A stretch of DNA of 25,196 nt. Origin: an uncultured Veillonella sp. Lineage in GTDB: Bacteria; Bacillota; Negativicutes; Veillonellales; Veillonellaceae. Below, in pieces: positions 6,697-14,496 of the stretch (position 1 is its first letter; each line of letters opens with the position of its first letter). The position numbers and the translations under genes were made by a program. The stretch covers positions 1 to 25,196 of the forward strand of contig URQX01000012.1 in assembly GCA_900550175.1 (NCBI GenBank). Direction: 5' to 3'. Under the pieces are notes generated by a model. That model did no database searches and was not told where the DNA came from. It saw only the letters and a program-made list of their open reading frames with translations.

Positions 6697-8403
6697 CTAT
6701 TCTACCCATGAGTCCTCGGTACGAAGGGCTTGATCTTGAATACGCTGCATAACTTCTTTCGCTTGATATGTTAAAAAATCGATAGAGCTATTGCTTAATG
6801 CATGGCTTTGAAGTTCTTGAATAAGTGCATTGCATAGATGATCAATGTGATGCTTTGTATCGTTTAACGATGAGTTTAATACATCTGGAATTCCATATTT
6901 TACAGTATTTCCTAGTATAGGAAGGTTACAGGTATGTCGATAAATCCATTTGTAAAAAGGTGCATAAGACTTATTTAGAAGATGAACTGCTAACATATAA
7001 TGATTGACAAATTGAGAAAGTGCCAGTTGAGCTGCTACAGTATCACCACGTTGTAACATACGTGGTAGATTATACTGACCTGACTGAGCCAGTTGATTGA
7101 GTTCATAGGCGATTTTTCTAAGTCTAATATCTTCTGGGTAATAGGTGAGTAATCTTTGTCGTATATTTGTGAAAGTTCCTAGGTTATCTAAAAATACTTC
7201 TCCGTTAGTGGCTGTACATAAGAGATCTTGTGGTATACGACGATATTCAGCTGGACTTTGAGGCCCTTCTGGATATAATGTGTAACGCTTATAAAATTGT
7301 GAAATGCTTTCTAGTTGTACTAAACCTTGGCTATAGTTTGTAAAGTATGATATAAGCTTATCCTTATAAGACTTATAAATGTCATCAGGTAAAAATAGCT
7401 GGCAACGTTTGGTAAAATCATGATCTTCCGAGACTGCATCATCATAGCCAAGACATTCCGAACCAGTTCCTACCAAAGCTAAGCAAATGTATGGACTTAT
7501 ATCTGGTAAGTTTAACTCTACATCTTGAGCCACATAATGAGATAACTCTCGGCCTAATTCAAGGCCTGTCTTTCGAAAGGGTTTAGAGCTTTGTTGCAAT
7601 GTTTCGATTAAATCTTTTACGTATTCTAAATTCTGTTGTACCGATTTATAGGCTTGGCTCTCTATACCATAGTTGTGTTTTACGATAGGTAATGCCTCGC
7701 GATATAACTGAAGCGCTTCATCATAGTGATGTTGGGTAATTTCATAATCGGCGCGGTTGTTTAATACAGCTGCATACATAGGGTGACTAGTGCCTACCTC
7801 ACGTTGCAATATATAGGCGGCTTTATCTAAATAAATTTCGGGAGATAATTCACTAGGCTCTTTAATATGCTTGCTAATTTCATATAAATTGTTATAGCTA
7901 ATAGCAAGGGGAACCTGGTACTCTGTAGATTCTAATAAATGAACTGCCTCTAATTGTAATTTATGGGCCGCATCGTAATTATTAGTATCTTGATATAAAA
8001 GTGCTAAGTTATTAAGTAAACCGATATACGCATAAGAAGTATCTCCCATAGATTGAAAGATTTCTTTTGCTTTTAATAAATACATTTCCGATTCAAAATA
8101 TGATTTTTTTTCTCGATATGTATTCCCGAGATTTATTAAAATTGTCGCATATGTTTGAGGAGAATAGGTTTTATTTTCTTCGAAAATTTGAAGAGACTCA
8201 TTAATTGCGGCGATGGCTTCATCATAGCGGCCCACATTACGAAGAGACCCACTATATTCATTTAAAATCTCGATCAGTTTTTTGTCATCATGCTCTAAAC
8301 GACAGAGATGAATCACTTTTTCCAAATATTCGATCATACCCTGCTCATTGCCCTGACGCCATAAAGCATGAGCCTGTTGCAATAAGGATTGTATAGACTC
8401 CAT
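6697..8403 (-). CDS. TPR protein fused to DUF4037 nucleotidyltransferase-like domain
   Basis: 568 residues. The first ~280 form consecutive tetratricopeptide-type helix pairs (repeated patterns such as GRYDEAIAAINESLQIF, LINLGNTYREKKSYFESEMYL, LLNNLALLYQDTNNYDAA, HYDEALQLYREALPI). The C-terminal half matches DUF4037: LVGTGSECLGYDDAVSEDHDF carries the Gly314-Ser315 and Asp327-x-Asp329 pattern of the nucleotidyltransferase fold, followed by CQLFL and a helical region with YAPFYKWIYRH typical of the family. The key acidic residues look intact, so it may transfer a nucleotide to an unknown substrate (inference). ATG 8403 is chosen because AGGAGG lies just upstream (8407-8412); the frame can be extended to 8421 only through that site. 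It sits between the PduT-like shell gene and DUF4125. Confidence 0.8.
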   Translation of the reverse strand: MESIQSLLQQAHALWRQGNEQGMIEYLEKVIHLCRLEHDDKKLIEILNEYSGSLRNVGRYDEAIAAINESLQIFEENKTYSPQTYATILINLGNTYREKKSYFESEMYLLKAKEIFQSMGDTSYAYIGLLNNLALLYQDTNNYDAAHKLQLEAVHLLESTEYQVPLAISYNNLYEISKHIKEPSELSPEIYLDKAAYILQREVGTSHPMYAAVLNNRADYEITQHHYDEALQLYREALPIVKHNYGIESQAYKSVQQNLEYVKDLIETLQQSSKPFRKTGLELGRELSHYVAQDVELNLPDISPYICLALVGTGSECLGYDDAVSEDHDFTKRCQLFLPDDIYKSYKDKLISYFTNYSQGLVQLESISQFYKRYTLYPEGPQSPAEYRRIPQDLLCTATNGEVFLDNLGTFTNIRQRLLTYYPEDIRLRKIAYELNQLAQSGQYNLPRMLQRGDTVAAQLALSQFVNHYMLAVHLLNKSYAPFYKWIYRHTCNLPILGNTVKYGIPDVLNSSLNDTKHHIDHLCNALIQELQSHALSNSSIDFLTYQAKEVMQRIQDQALRTEDSWVE

Positions 8404-8411
8404 GGAACCTC

Positions 8412-8948
8412 CTATAAGCATGTGAGCAATTCAGATGAGGGCTCTGAAATTATTGCATGACTCACAATATCTTTTGGATATAATAGAGATAATTGACATT
8501 CAATTGTTTTCAAATCACTATAGGATGCAGCAATAGTAATAATACTTTTACCACAAAGTCCTACACCAATTTGCAAATGAAATAAATCTACATGGTGATG
8601 CCATGCTAAATAATTCGCTAAATGAAACGCAGCTACTGAAGTAGTACATTCATAGATTCCCAAGTGAGATACTGAGGGAATCATTTTTTTTTGTTGAAAT
8701 ACTGAAAGTACATCCGGATGAATACCTGTAATGACACGGTATTGGATGTAATCTTTATTTTTAAAGAAATGTTCTATTTGTTTCACTACATCCGTATCTG
8801 CACTAAGTAAGAAGAAAGCTTTACCAGGGCATATGCGGTAATGTTTTACAAAAGAAATAGGATAATCTTTTAAAAGTTGATCTAATAGGGCATACCCCAT
8901 AGCAATACGATTTGTTTCCCAAAGACAAAGAGCTGTGTGTGATGCCAT
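8412..8948 (-). CDS. pduT: PduT-like tandem BMC-domain shell protein (divergent BMC-T)
   Basis: 178 residues with two BMC domains in tandem, which would form trimers in a microcompartment shell facet. It aligns throughout with Salmonella PduT: the first domain keeps the lysine of the D-x-L-L-K edge motif and the ICPGK pore segment, where Cys40 corresponds to PduT Cys38, the ligand of a 4Fe-4S cluster at the trimer pore; the second domain keeps SVAA and GLCGKSI. Sequence drift is high: the second domain has WHHHV where PduT has the edge lysine. The ATG at 8948 is preferred over GTG 8957 because AGGAGG (8955-8961) lies directly upstream. It heads the leftward unit, eight bases from the TPR-DUF4037 gene, and diverges from the dehydratase. 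A redox or electron-passing pore is inferred from the retained Cys. Confidence 0.8.
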   Translation of the reverse strand: MASHTALCLWETNRIAMGYALLDQLLKDYPISFVKHYRICPGKAFFLLSADTDVVKQIEHFFKNKDYIQYRVITGIHPDVLSVFQQKKMIPSVSHLGIYECTTSVAAFHLANYLAWHHHVDLFHLQIGVGLCGKSIITIAASYSDLKTIECQLSLLYPKDIVSHAIISEPSSELLTCL

Positions 8949-8978
8949 GGTAATCACCTCCTACCTATAATTAGTCTC

Positions 8979-9007
8979 AGTATAGAAAGAAAATATAAAT
9001 AGAGCAA
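8979..9007 (-). promoter_or_regulatory. Sigma-70-type promoter for the leftward PduT/DUF4037/DUF4125 unit
   Basis: Read on the - strand, TTGCTC (9002-9007) and TATACT (8979-8984) are separated by exactly 17 bases. Transcription would start near 8972, leaving a leader of about 25 bases that contains AGGAGG for the PduT-like ATG. Confidence 0.65.
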
Positions 9008-9296
9008 TAGAGATGCAAGAGGTGGTTCGATAAGTACCCAAATTAGGTTTGAATATTACCAATCTCATATAATTATCAATTACACTGGATTAAATTGAAA
9101 ATAAAAAATCCGTCTCCTAATAAAGAGGTTTGTAATTTACAATAATCATGATTGAAAAATCTTATCAGTATGAAAATGAATTGTGCTACGATTTTCTTAA
9201 GATGCATGCTAAGTATTCTGGATTTGCATAATGAGAAGTAGCAAAACAGATAAAAAGAGCATGATAGAGTATTTTACGTTGTTAGGAGGTTAGAAA
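9008..9296 (+). promoter_or_regulatory. Divergent regulatory region upstream of the dehydratase
   Basis: This gene-free stretch is strongly A+T-rich. It holds two adjacent palindromes: TTGTAA-t-TTACAA at 9130-9142 and AATCATGATT at 9144-9153, both candidate operators. A spaced pair TGCTAC/GTAGCA lies at 9184-9189 and 9238-9243. The only clear translation signal is AGGAGG (9284-9289) before the dehydratase ATG. I see no convincing -35/-10 pair on the + strand, which fits a promoter that needs an activator such as the AraC-type regulator at 17525-18538. No riboswitch fold was recognised. Confidence 0.45.
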
Positions 9297-11846
9297 ATGC
9301 TAGAACGAGGATTTAGTAAACCCACAGAACGAATTGAGAAATTAAGAAAAGTAATTATTGATGCAGTACCACAGGTAGAATCAGAGCGTGCTGTTCTAAT
9401 TACACAATCCTACAAGGAAACGGAAGGTCAACCTACGATTATTCGCCGTGCAAAAGCGGTTGAAAAAATCTTTAATGAACTACCAATTACGATTCGTGAT
9501 AATGAACTAGTAGTTGGTTCCATTACGATTAACCCACGTTCCACAGAAATTTGTCCAGAGTTCTCTTATGATTGGGTAGAAAAAGAATTCCATACTATGC
9601 ATAAACGTATGGCCGATCCATTTGAAATTTCTGAAAAAGTGCAACGTGAATTGCATGATGCTTTCTTATACTGGGACGGTAAAACAACAAACTCTCTAGC
9701 TGATTCTTATATGGAACCAGATACAAAAGATTGTATTGCAAATGGTGTATTTACTGTTGGTAATTACTTCTTTGGTGGTGTAGGTCACGTAAATGTAGAC
9801 TACGGTAAAATCTTAGCAAAAGGTTTTCGCGGAGTATTAGAAGAAACCGTTGCTGCTTTACAAGCATTAGATGAAGATGATCCAAGCAGTATTAAGAAAA
9901 AACAATTTTATAATGCCGTTATTATTTCTTACAATGCAGCTATTCGTTTTGCACATCGTTATGCAGAAAAAGCACGTGAATTAGTGGGTCAAACATCTTG
10001 TCCAATTCGTAAAGCAGAATTAGAGCAAATCGCAGCTAACTGTGAACGCGTTCCTGAATTTGGCGCTCGTAATTTCTGGGAAGCATGTCAATCTTTCTGG
10101 TTTATCCAAATTATGGTGCAAATTGAATCTAATGGTCACTCCATCTCCCCAGGCCGTTTTGACCAATATATGTATCCATATTTAAAAGATGATCCAATTG
10201 ATCGTGTGAAAGCACAAGAATTAGTTGATTGTATTTGGGTTAAATTGAATGATATCAATAAAACTCGTGATGAAATTTCTGCACAAGCTTTCGCAGGGTA
10301 TGCAGTATTCCAAAACCTTTGCGTAGGTGGTCAAAATGAAGAAGGCAAAGATGCAACAAACGAAGTTTCCTATATGTGTATGGAAGCCGTAGCACATGTA
10401 CGTTTGCCAGCACCATCTTTCTCCGTTCGTGTACATCAAAACTCTCCTATGGAATTCTTGTTCCGTGCATGTGAAGTATCTCGTTTAGGCTATGGTGTGC
10501 CAGCCTTCTACAATGACGAAGTTATTATTTTAGCGCTAGTTTCTCGTGGTGTAGCATTAAAAGATGCACGCGACTACTGTATTATTGGTTGCGTAGAACC
10601 ACAAGCCGGCCATCGTACAGAAGGTTGGCATGATGCAGCGTTCTTTAACATTGCAAAAGTTCTTGAAATTACACTTAATAACGGCCGTTGTAATGGTAAA
10701 CAATTGGGACCAAAAACTGGCGAGTTAGAAGAATTAGATAGCATGGAAAAAATCCTTGCAGCATATCAACAACAAATGGAATACTTTGTACGTCATTTAG
10801 CAAAAGCGGATAATGCAGTTGACTATGCTCATATGGAACGTGCTCCATTACCATTCATGTCAGCTATGGTAGATGATTGTATTAAGCGCGGTAAATCTTG
10901 CCAAGAAGGCGGTGCAATTTACAACTTTACAGGTCCACAAGCATTTGGTGTTGCCGATGCAGGTGACTCCTTATATGCAATTCAAAAGAATGTTTTTGAA
11001 GATAAACGCATCTCTTTAAAAGAATTGCGTGAAGCATTGGAAGCAAACTTTGGGTATAGCGATGCAGCAGCTCCAATATATACACCTTCTATTTCTGAAG
11101 CTACTTTAGATGAAGCTCAAATCTACGAAGCAGTTAAGAAAATCTTATCCTCTACAGGATCTATCGATATTGCTACATTAGAATCCCACTTGAAACAAGG
11201 TGGAGGCACTAGCTGTGGCTGTAAATCTCAATCTGATCCAAGCAAATATGCGACAATTCATAATATCTTGAAAAATACTGATTCCTTCGGTAATGATATT
11301 GAAGAAGTTGATGAACTTGCATATCGTTGTGGCAAAATTTACTGTGATGAAGTTGATAAATATATGAACCCTCGCGGTGGTCAATTCCAAGCTGGTATCT
11401 ACCCAGTATCTGCAAACGTTTTATTCGGTAAGGATGTAGCTGCTTTACCAGATGGACGTTTGGCTACAGAACCATTGGCTGATGGTGTATCTCCTCGTCA
11501 AGGTAATGACGTTAATGGTCCAACAGCAGCATCTAACTCCGTTGCTAAACTAGACCATGCACAAGCATCAAATGGTACATTATATAACCAAAAATTCACT
11601 CCTGCTGCGGTAGGTGGTGAACAAGGTTTGAAAAACTTCGTATCTATCATTAAGAGCTTCTTTGATAAAAAAGGTAGCCATGTTCAGTTTAATGTTGTTG
11701 ATAAACAAACATTAATCAATGCACAAGAACATCCAGAAGATAACCAAGACTTGATTGTTCGTGTAGCAGGTTATAGTGCTCACTTTGTTACTTTAGCAAA
11801 AGAAGTACAAGACGATATCATTAATCGTACAGAACATAATATGTAG
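9297..11846 (+). CDS. B12-independent glycerol/1,2-propanediol dehydratase (DhaB1-like glycyl radical enzyme)
   Basis: 849 residues, matching Clostridium butyricum DhaB1 along its length. The thiyl Cys432 and Glu434 lie in GCVEP; other diol-site residues are His164, His281-Ser282 (NGHS) and Asp446 (WHD); the radical glycine is Gly825 in RVAGYSA. It converts 1,2-propanediol to propionaldehyde or glycerol to 3-hydroxypropionaldehyde without cobalamin, inside the microcompartment lumen. It is about 62 residues longer than DhaB1 because of an insertion at roughly 590-651, just before the NILKNTDSFGND segment. The insertion has an amphipathic helix (605-620, DEAQIYEAVKKILSST), a second short helix, and a glycine stretch with SCGC (639-642). 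The helix looks like an encapsulation peptide placed internally. AGGAGG precedes the ATG by seven bases. It is the first gene of the rightward unit. A choline lyase is less likely, given the close DhaB1 match in the active site. Confidence 0.93.
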   Translation: MLERGFSKPTERIEKLRKVIIDAVPQVESERAVLITQSYKETEGQPTIIRRAKAVEKIFNELPITIRDNELVVGSITINPRSTEICPEFSYDWVEKEFHTMHKRMADPFEISEKVQRELHDAFLYWDGKTTNSLADSYMEPDTKDCIANGVFTVGNYFFGGVGHVNVDYGKILAKGFRGVLEETVAALQALDEDDPSSIKKKQFYNAVIISYNAAIRFAHRYAEKARELVGQTSCPIRKAELEQIAANCERVPEFGARNFWEACQSFWFIQIMVQIESNGHSISPGRFDQYMYPYLKDDPIDRVKAQELVDCIWVKLNDINKTRDEISAQAFAGYAVFQNLCVGGQNEEGKDATNEVSYMCMEAVAHVRLPAPSFSVRVHQNSPMEFLFRACEVSRLGYGVPAFYNDEVIILALVSRGVALKDARDYCIIGCVEPQAGHRTEGWHDAAFFNIAKVLEITLNNGRCNGKQLGPKTGELEELDSMEKILAAYQQQMEYFVRHLAKADNAVDYAHMERAPLPFMSAMVDDCIKRGKSCQEGGAIYNFTGPQAFGVADAGDSLYAIQKNVFEDKRISLKELREALEANFGYSDAAAPIYTPSISEATLDEAQIYEAVKKILSSTGSIDIATLESHLKQGGGTSCGCKSQSDPSKYATIHNILKNTDSFGNDIEEVDELAYRCGKIYCDEVDKYMNPRGGQFQAGIYPVSANVLFGKDVAALPDGRLATEPLADGVSPRQGNDVNGPTAASNSVAKLDHAQASNGTLYNQKFTPAAVGGEQGLKNFVSIIKSFFDKKGSHVQFNVVDKQTLINAQEHPEDNQDLIVRVAGYSAHFVTLAKEVQDDIINRTEHNM

Positions 11847-11872
11847 GTTCATATATTAAAGGATAAGTTCGT

Positions 11873-12793
11873 ATGGAATCAGTAGATTATAGTGTGCAAG
11901 GCACTGTATTTGATATTCAACGTTTTTCCATTCACGATGGACCAGGAATCAGGACAATCGTATTTTTGAAAGGCTGTCCATTACGATGTAAATGGTGTTC
12001 TAATCCAGAATCACAACAATATTATCCTGAAGTATTATATCGAAAACAGCTCTGTATAGGGTGTAAGGCTTGCCAAGGGGCATGTCCTAAACAGGCCATT
12101 GTAGATAGCAATCCGTATTGGATTGATCGCACACTCTGTGATAACTGTGCAGAGTGTACAATGGTCTGCCCTACAAGTGCGCTTTCAATGAAAGGTAAGT
12201 TAATGACTGTAGAGGAAGTAGTAAAAGAACTTCGTAAAGATGCTACTCAGTACTTTCGCTCCAATGGAGGCATTACATTGTCTGGTGGTGAGGCATTAAC
12301 GCAACCTAGATTTGCTAAAGAAATCTTTAAAGCTTGTAAAGCTCAAGGCTGGCATACAGCAATAGAAACAGAAGGATATTATGACACAAAGATTGTTAAA
12401 GAAATTATGCCGTATATAGATTTAGTTCTATTGGATATAAAAAGTGTCAATCCAGAACAACATAAAAAGTTTACTGGTGTTGATAATGAAAAAATTAAAG
12501 AGTCGGCAAAAGTTATACAATCTATAGCCGATACAACGGTGCGTGTTCCAACTATTCCTGGCTTTAATGCAAGCGAAGAAGATATCAGGGGTATTGCAGA
12601 GTTTGTGAAGGAAAATATGCCTAATGTGCATGAAGTACATTTGTTGCCATATCACAATTATGGACAAGGAAAGTACGAGCTGTTAGGTAGAGAGTATGAA
12701 TTAGAGAATACACCAAAGATTCCAGAAGAAGAAATGGAAATGTATAAAAAAATAGTAGAATCAAAAGGTTTAACCTGTATTATTGGTGGTTAG
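11873..12793 (+). CDS. Glycyl radical enzyme activase (radical SAM, DhaB2-like)
   Basis: 306 residues. It installs the glycyl radical on the dehydratase using SAM and a 4Fe-4S cluster. The radical-SAM motif CPLRCKWC places Cys35, Cys39 and Cys42 in the CxxxCxxC pattern, after FSIHDGPGIRT. Two ferredoxin-type motifs follow (CIGCKACQGACP and CDNCAECTMVCP), as in DhaB2 and other dehydratase activases with two auxiliary clusters. The SAM-binding SNGGITLSGGE segment and the C-terminal LLPYHNYGQGKY are also present. It lies 26 bases after the dehydratase with AAAGGA upstream, the expected partner arrangement. No missing residues seen. Confidence 0.95.
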   Translation: MESVDYSVQGTVFDIQRFSIHDGPGIRTIVFLKGCPLRCKWCSNPESQQYYPEVLYRKQLCIGCKACQGACPKQAIVDSNPYWIDRTLCDNCAECTMVCPTSALSMKGKLMTVEEVVKELRKDATQYFRSNGGITLSGGEALTQPRFAKEIFKACKAQGWHTAIETEGYYDTKIVKEIMPYIDLVLLDIKSVNPEQHKKFTGVDNEKIKESAKVIQSIADTTVRVPTIPGFNASEEDIRGIAEFVKENMPNVHEVHLLPYHNYGQGKYELLGREYELENTPKIPEEEMEMYKKIVESKGLTCIIGG

Positions 12794-12801
12794 GAGGTAC
12801 T

Positions 12802-13572
12802 ATGGATACAGCATTATTAGAAAAAGTGATGGGGCAAGTATCAGAAGAACTTGGCATTAAAAAGCCTCAAGAAACAACTAAAACGTCTATTGGCGTGACT
12901 GAGTTTGTAGGTACTGCAATGGGCGATACAATTGGGCTTGTAATAGCTAGTGTAGATCCATTATTAACAGAAACTATGGGACTTGGTGAGTTTAAGTCTA
13001 TCGGTATTATCGGTGGCCGCATTGGTGCAGGTCCACAAATCATGGCCGTAGATGATGCAATTAAGGCAACTAATACAGAAATTATTACTGTAGAGTTACC
13101 ACGGGATACTAAGGGTGGTGCAGGTCACGGATCACTTATTTATATTGGTGCTCATGATGTATCTGATGCTCGTCGTGCGGTAGAAATTGCTCTTGAAGCA
13201 GTGCCAAAATATTTTGGTGATGTATATAGTAATGATGCAGGCCATCTAGAATTCCAATATACGGCACGTGCTAGTTATTGTTTAGAGTCTGTATTTAATA
13301 CACCACTAGGTAAATCCTTTGGTATGGTGTGTGCGGGTCCAGCTGCTATTGGCACTGTTCTTGCAGATACAGCGGTTAAATCAGCAAATGTAGAAGTAGT
13401 ATCCTATGCATCCCCTAAAGCGGGTACAAGTTATTCTAACGAAGTTATCTTAACTTTCTCTGGGGATTCTGGTGCTGTTAGACAAGCTGTTAGAGCAGCT
13501 CGTGAAGTAGGTATAAAATTACTTGGCACATTAGGGGATGAACCTAAATCAAGTACTACTTCATATATTTAA
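12802..13572 (+). CDS. pduB: PduB-like tandem BMC shell protein (BMC-T)
   Basis: 256 residues with two BMC domains, forming trimeric shell tiles. Motifs FVGTAMGDTIGLVIASVD, IGIIGGRIGAGPQIMAVDDAIK and GHGSLIYIGAHDVSDARRAV for the first domain, and GKSFGMVCAGPAAIGTVLADTAVKSANVE and VILTFSGDSGAVRQAVRAA for the second, follow PduB. The N-terminus (about residues 1-20) is an amphipathic helix, LLEKVMGQVSEEL, like the PduB extension that in Salmonella PDU links shell to cargo. GGAGG stands just before the ATG and the gap to the activase is eight bases. It is one of at least three BMC-T/BMC-H types here, all needed for a closed shell. Confidence 0.92.
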   Translation: MDTALLEKVMGQVSEELGIKKPQETTKTSIGVTEFVGTAMGDTIGLVIASVDPLLTETMGLGEFKSIGIIGGRIGAGPQIMAVDDAIKATNTEIITVELPRDTKGGAGHGSLIYIGAHDVSDARRAVEIALEAVPKYFGDVYSNDAGHLEFQYTARASYCLESVFNTPLGKSFGMVCAGPAAIGTVLADTAVKSANVEVVSYASPKAGTSYSNEVILTFSGDSGAVRQAVRAAREVGIKLLGTLGDEPKSSTTSYI

Positions 13573-13602
13573 TAAGTATTTAGTTAAATCTAGGAGGTTA
13601 TT

Positions 13603-13884
13603 ATGGTTTCAGATGCATTAGGAATGGTAGAAACAAAAGGTTTAGTTGGCGCCATTGAAGCAGCAGATGCAATGGTAAAAGCTGCAAATGTAAATTTAGT
13701 TGGTTACGAAAAAATTGGTTCTGGTTTAGTAACAGTTATGGTTCGTGGTGATGTTGGTGCAGTTAAAGCAGCAGTAGATGCTGGTGCAGTGGCAGCACGT
13801 GCAGTAGGCGAAGTTGTTTCCTTACATGTTATTCCACGCCCTCATATTGATACAGAACGTATTATTCCAACTCTTAAGGCATAA
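13603..13884 (+). CDS. BMC-H hexameric shell protein (PduA/PduJ-like), copy 1
   Basis: 93 residues, one canonical BMC domain. ALGMVETKGLVGAIEAADAMVKAANV begins the domain and carries the edge lysine, KIGSG is the pore loop, and GDVGAVKAAVDAG plus HVIPRPH finish it. It forms the main flat hexagonal facets of the shell. It is nearly identical to the second copy at 21191-21460, differing mostly at the extreme ends. TAGGAGG lies before the ATG. A hairpin follows the stop codon at 13891-13922 and may raise the stability of this highly used message. Confidence 0.95.
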   Translation: MVSDALGMVETKGLVGAIEAADAMVKAANVNLVGYEKIGSGLVTVMVRGDVGAVKAAVDAGAVAARAVGEVVSLHVIPRPHIDTERIIPTLKA

Positions 13885-13890
13885 CATAGT

Positions 13891-13922
13891 GTGGCATATG
13901 CGGCAATGTCCTTGTATGCCAC
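13891..13922 (+). repeat. Intra-operon hairpin after the first BMC-H gene
   Basis: GTGGCATA (13891-13898) pairs perfectly with TATGCCAC (13915-13922) around a 16-base loop. Only a short TACTTTA follows, so full termination is unlikely. Such a position fits a processing or stabilising element that sets the shell-to-enzyme ratio (inference). Confidence 0.45.
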
Positions 13923-13940
13923 TACTTTAGAGGAGACACT

Positions 13941-14474
13941 ATGGAAGATAAAGACCTAACTAGGATCTTGGAAGACATGGTGGCACGTATTTTAGCAGAA
14001 CAAAATGTAACAAAAAAATTGAGTAAACTTTATGTTGCTTTTGATGATTTGTGGCATCATGAAAACTATTCATTGGCCAATCAACTAGTATCGTATAAAG
14101 AACGACCAGTTTACGCGATAGTTTCAAAGCCTTGTGATGAAGAAATAGAGCGTAGAGTAAAAGAGATATATCCTTTTCTTATGCTGCACTCGTATGAAGA
14201 TGAAATTACTTTTAAAGAACATGATTGCTTAGTATTACCATATATACCGCGAAACGATGTAATTCATATTGCATTAGGATATAGTCAATCACATTTGTCA
14301 GAAGTTGTTAAAAAAGCTTTTATACAAGGTACGAATGTATATGTCCTGCCTACGTCGATAGAGCCTTTATCAGGAAAAGAGCCAAGTCCCTATCAAAAGA
14401 TGGTTCAAGAGTACTATCAACGTTTATTTGAATTAGGGGTACAGTACATAGACCATATTCGTTATATGAATTGA
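13941..14474 (+). CDS. Flavoprotein-like microcompartment-associated protein with N-terminal encapsulation peptide
   Basis: 177 residues. The first 20 residues, with DLTRILEDMVARILAEQ, form an amphipathic helix of the encapsulation-peptide kind, so it is probably luminal cargo. The rest resembles the small Rossmann-like proteins annotated in Gram-positive ethanolamine and GRM loci (TIGR02536 / flavoprotein-like): an alternating strand-helix pattern, CLVLPYIPRNDVIHIALGYSQSHLSEVVKKA, then NVYVLPTSIEPL. In the flavoprotein family the equivalent of the RNDVIHIALG segment binds flavin; whether a cofactor is bound here cannot be told. GAGGAG precedes the ATG. It lies between shell genes BMC-H and EutN. 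Family assignment is moderate; function unknown. Confidence 0.6.
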   Translation: MEDKDLTRILEDMVARILAEQNVTKKLSKLYVAFDDLWHHENYSLANQLVSYKERPVYAIVSKPCDEEIERRVKEIYPFLMLHSYEDEITFKEHDCLVLPYIPRNDVIHIALGYSQSHLSEVVKKAFIQGTNVYVLPTSIEPLSGKEPSPYQKMVQEYYQRLFELGVQYIDHIRYMN

Positions 14475-14496
14475 GTTCTATGAGATAGGAGTAAGC

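Noticed and set aside
9221..9240. Sigma-54 promoter (GG...GC) before the dehydratase
   Set aside because: The GG and GC of GGATTTGC are only six bases apart, not the ten needed for a -24/-12 promoter.
8949..9296. Cobalamin or other riboswitch upstream of the dehydratase
   Set aside because: The region is A+T-rich with only short palindromes; no conserved riboswitch core was recognised and the enzyme does not need B12.
10221..10439. Antisense open frames inside the dehydratase and other long genes
   Set aside because: They lack ribosome sites and recognisable protein character and are explained by codon bias of the real genes.
9297..11846. Choline trimethylamine-lyase or pyruvate formate-lyase
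   Set aside because: The active-site set His164, His281-Ser282, Cys432, Glu434 and Asp446 and the overall sequence follow DhaB1; the neighbours PduP, PduQ and the facilitator also fit a diol or glycerol substrate.
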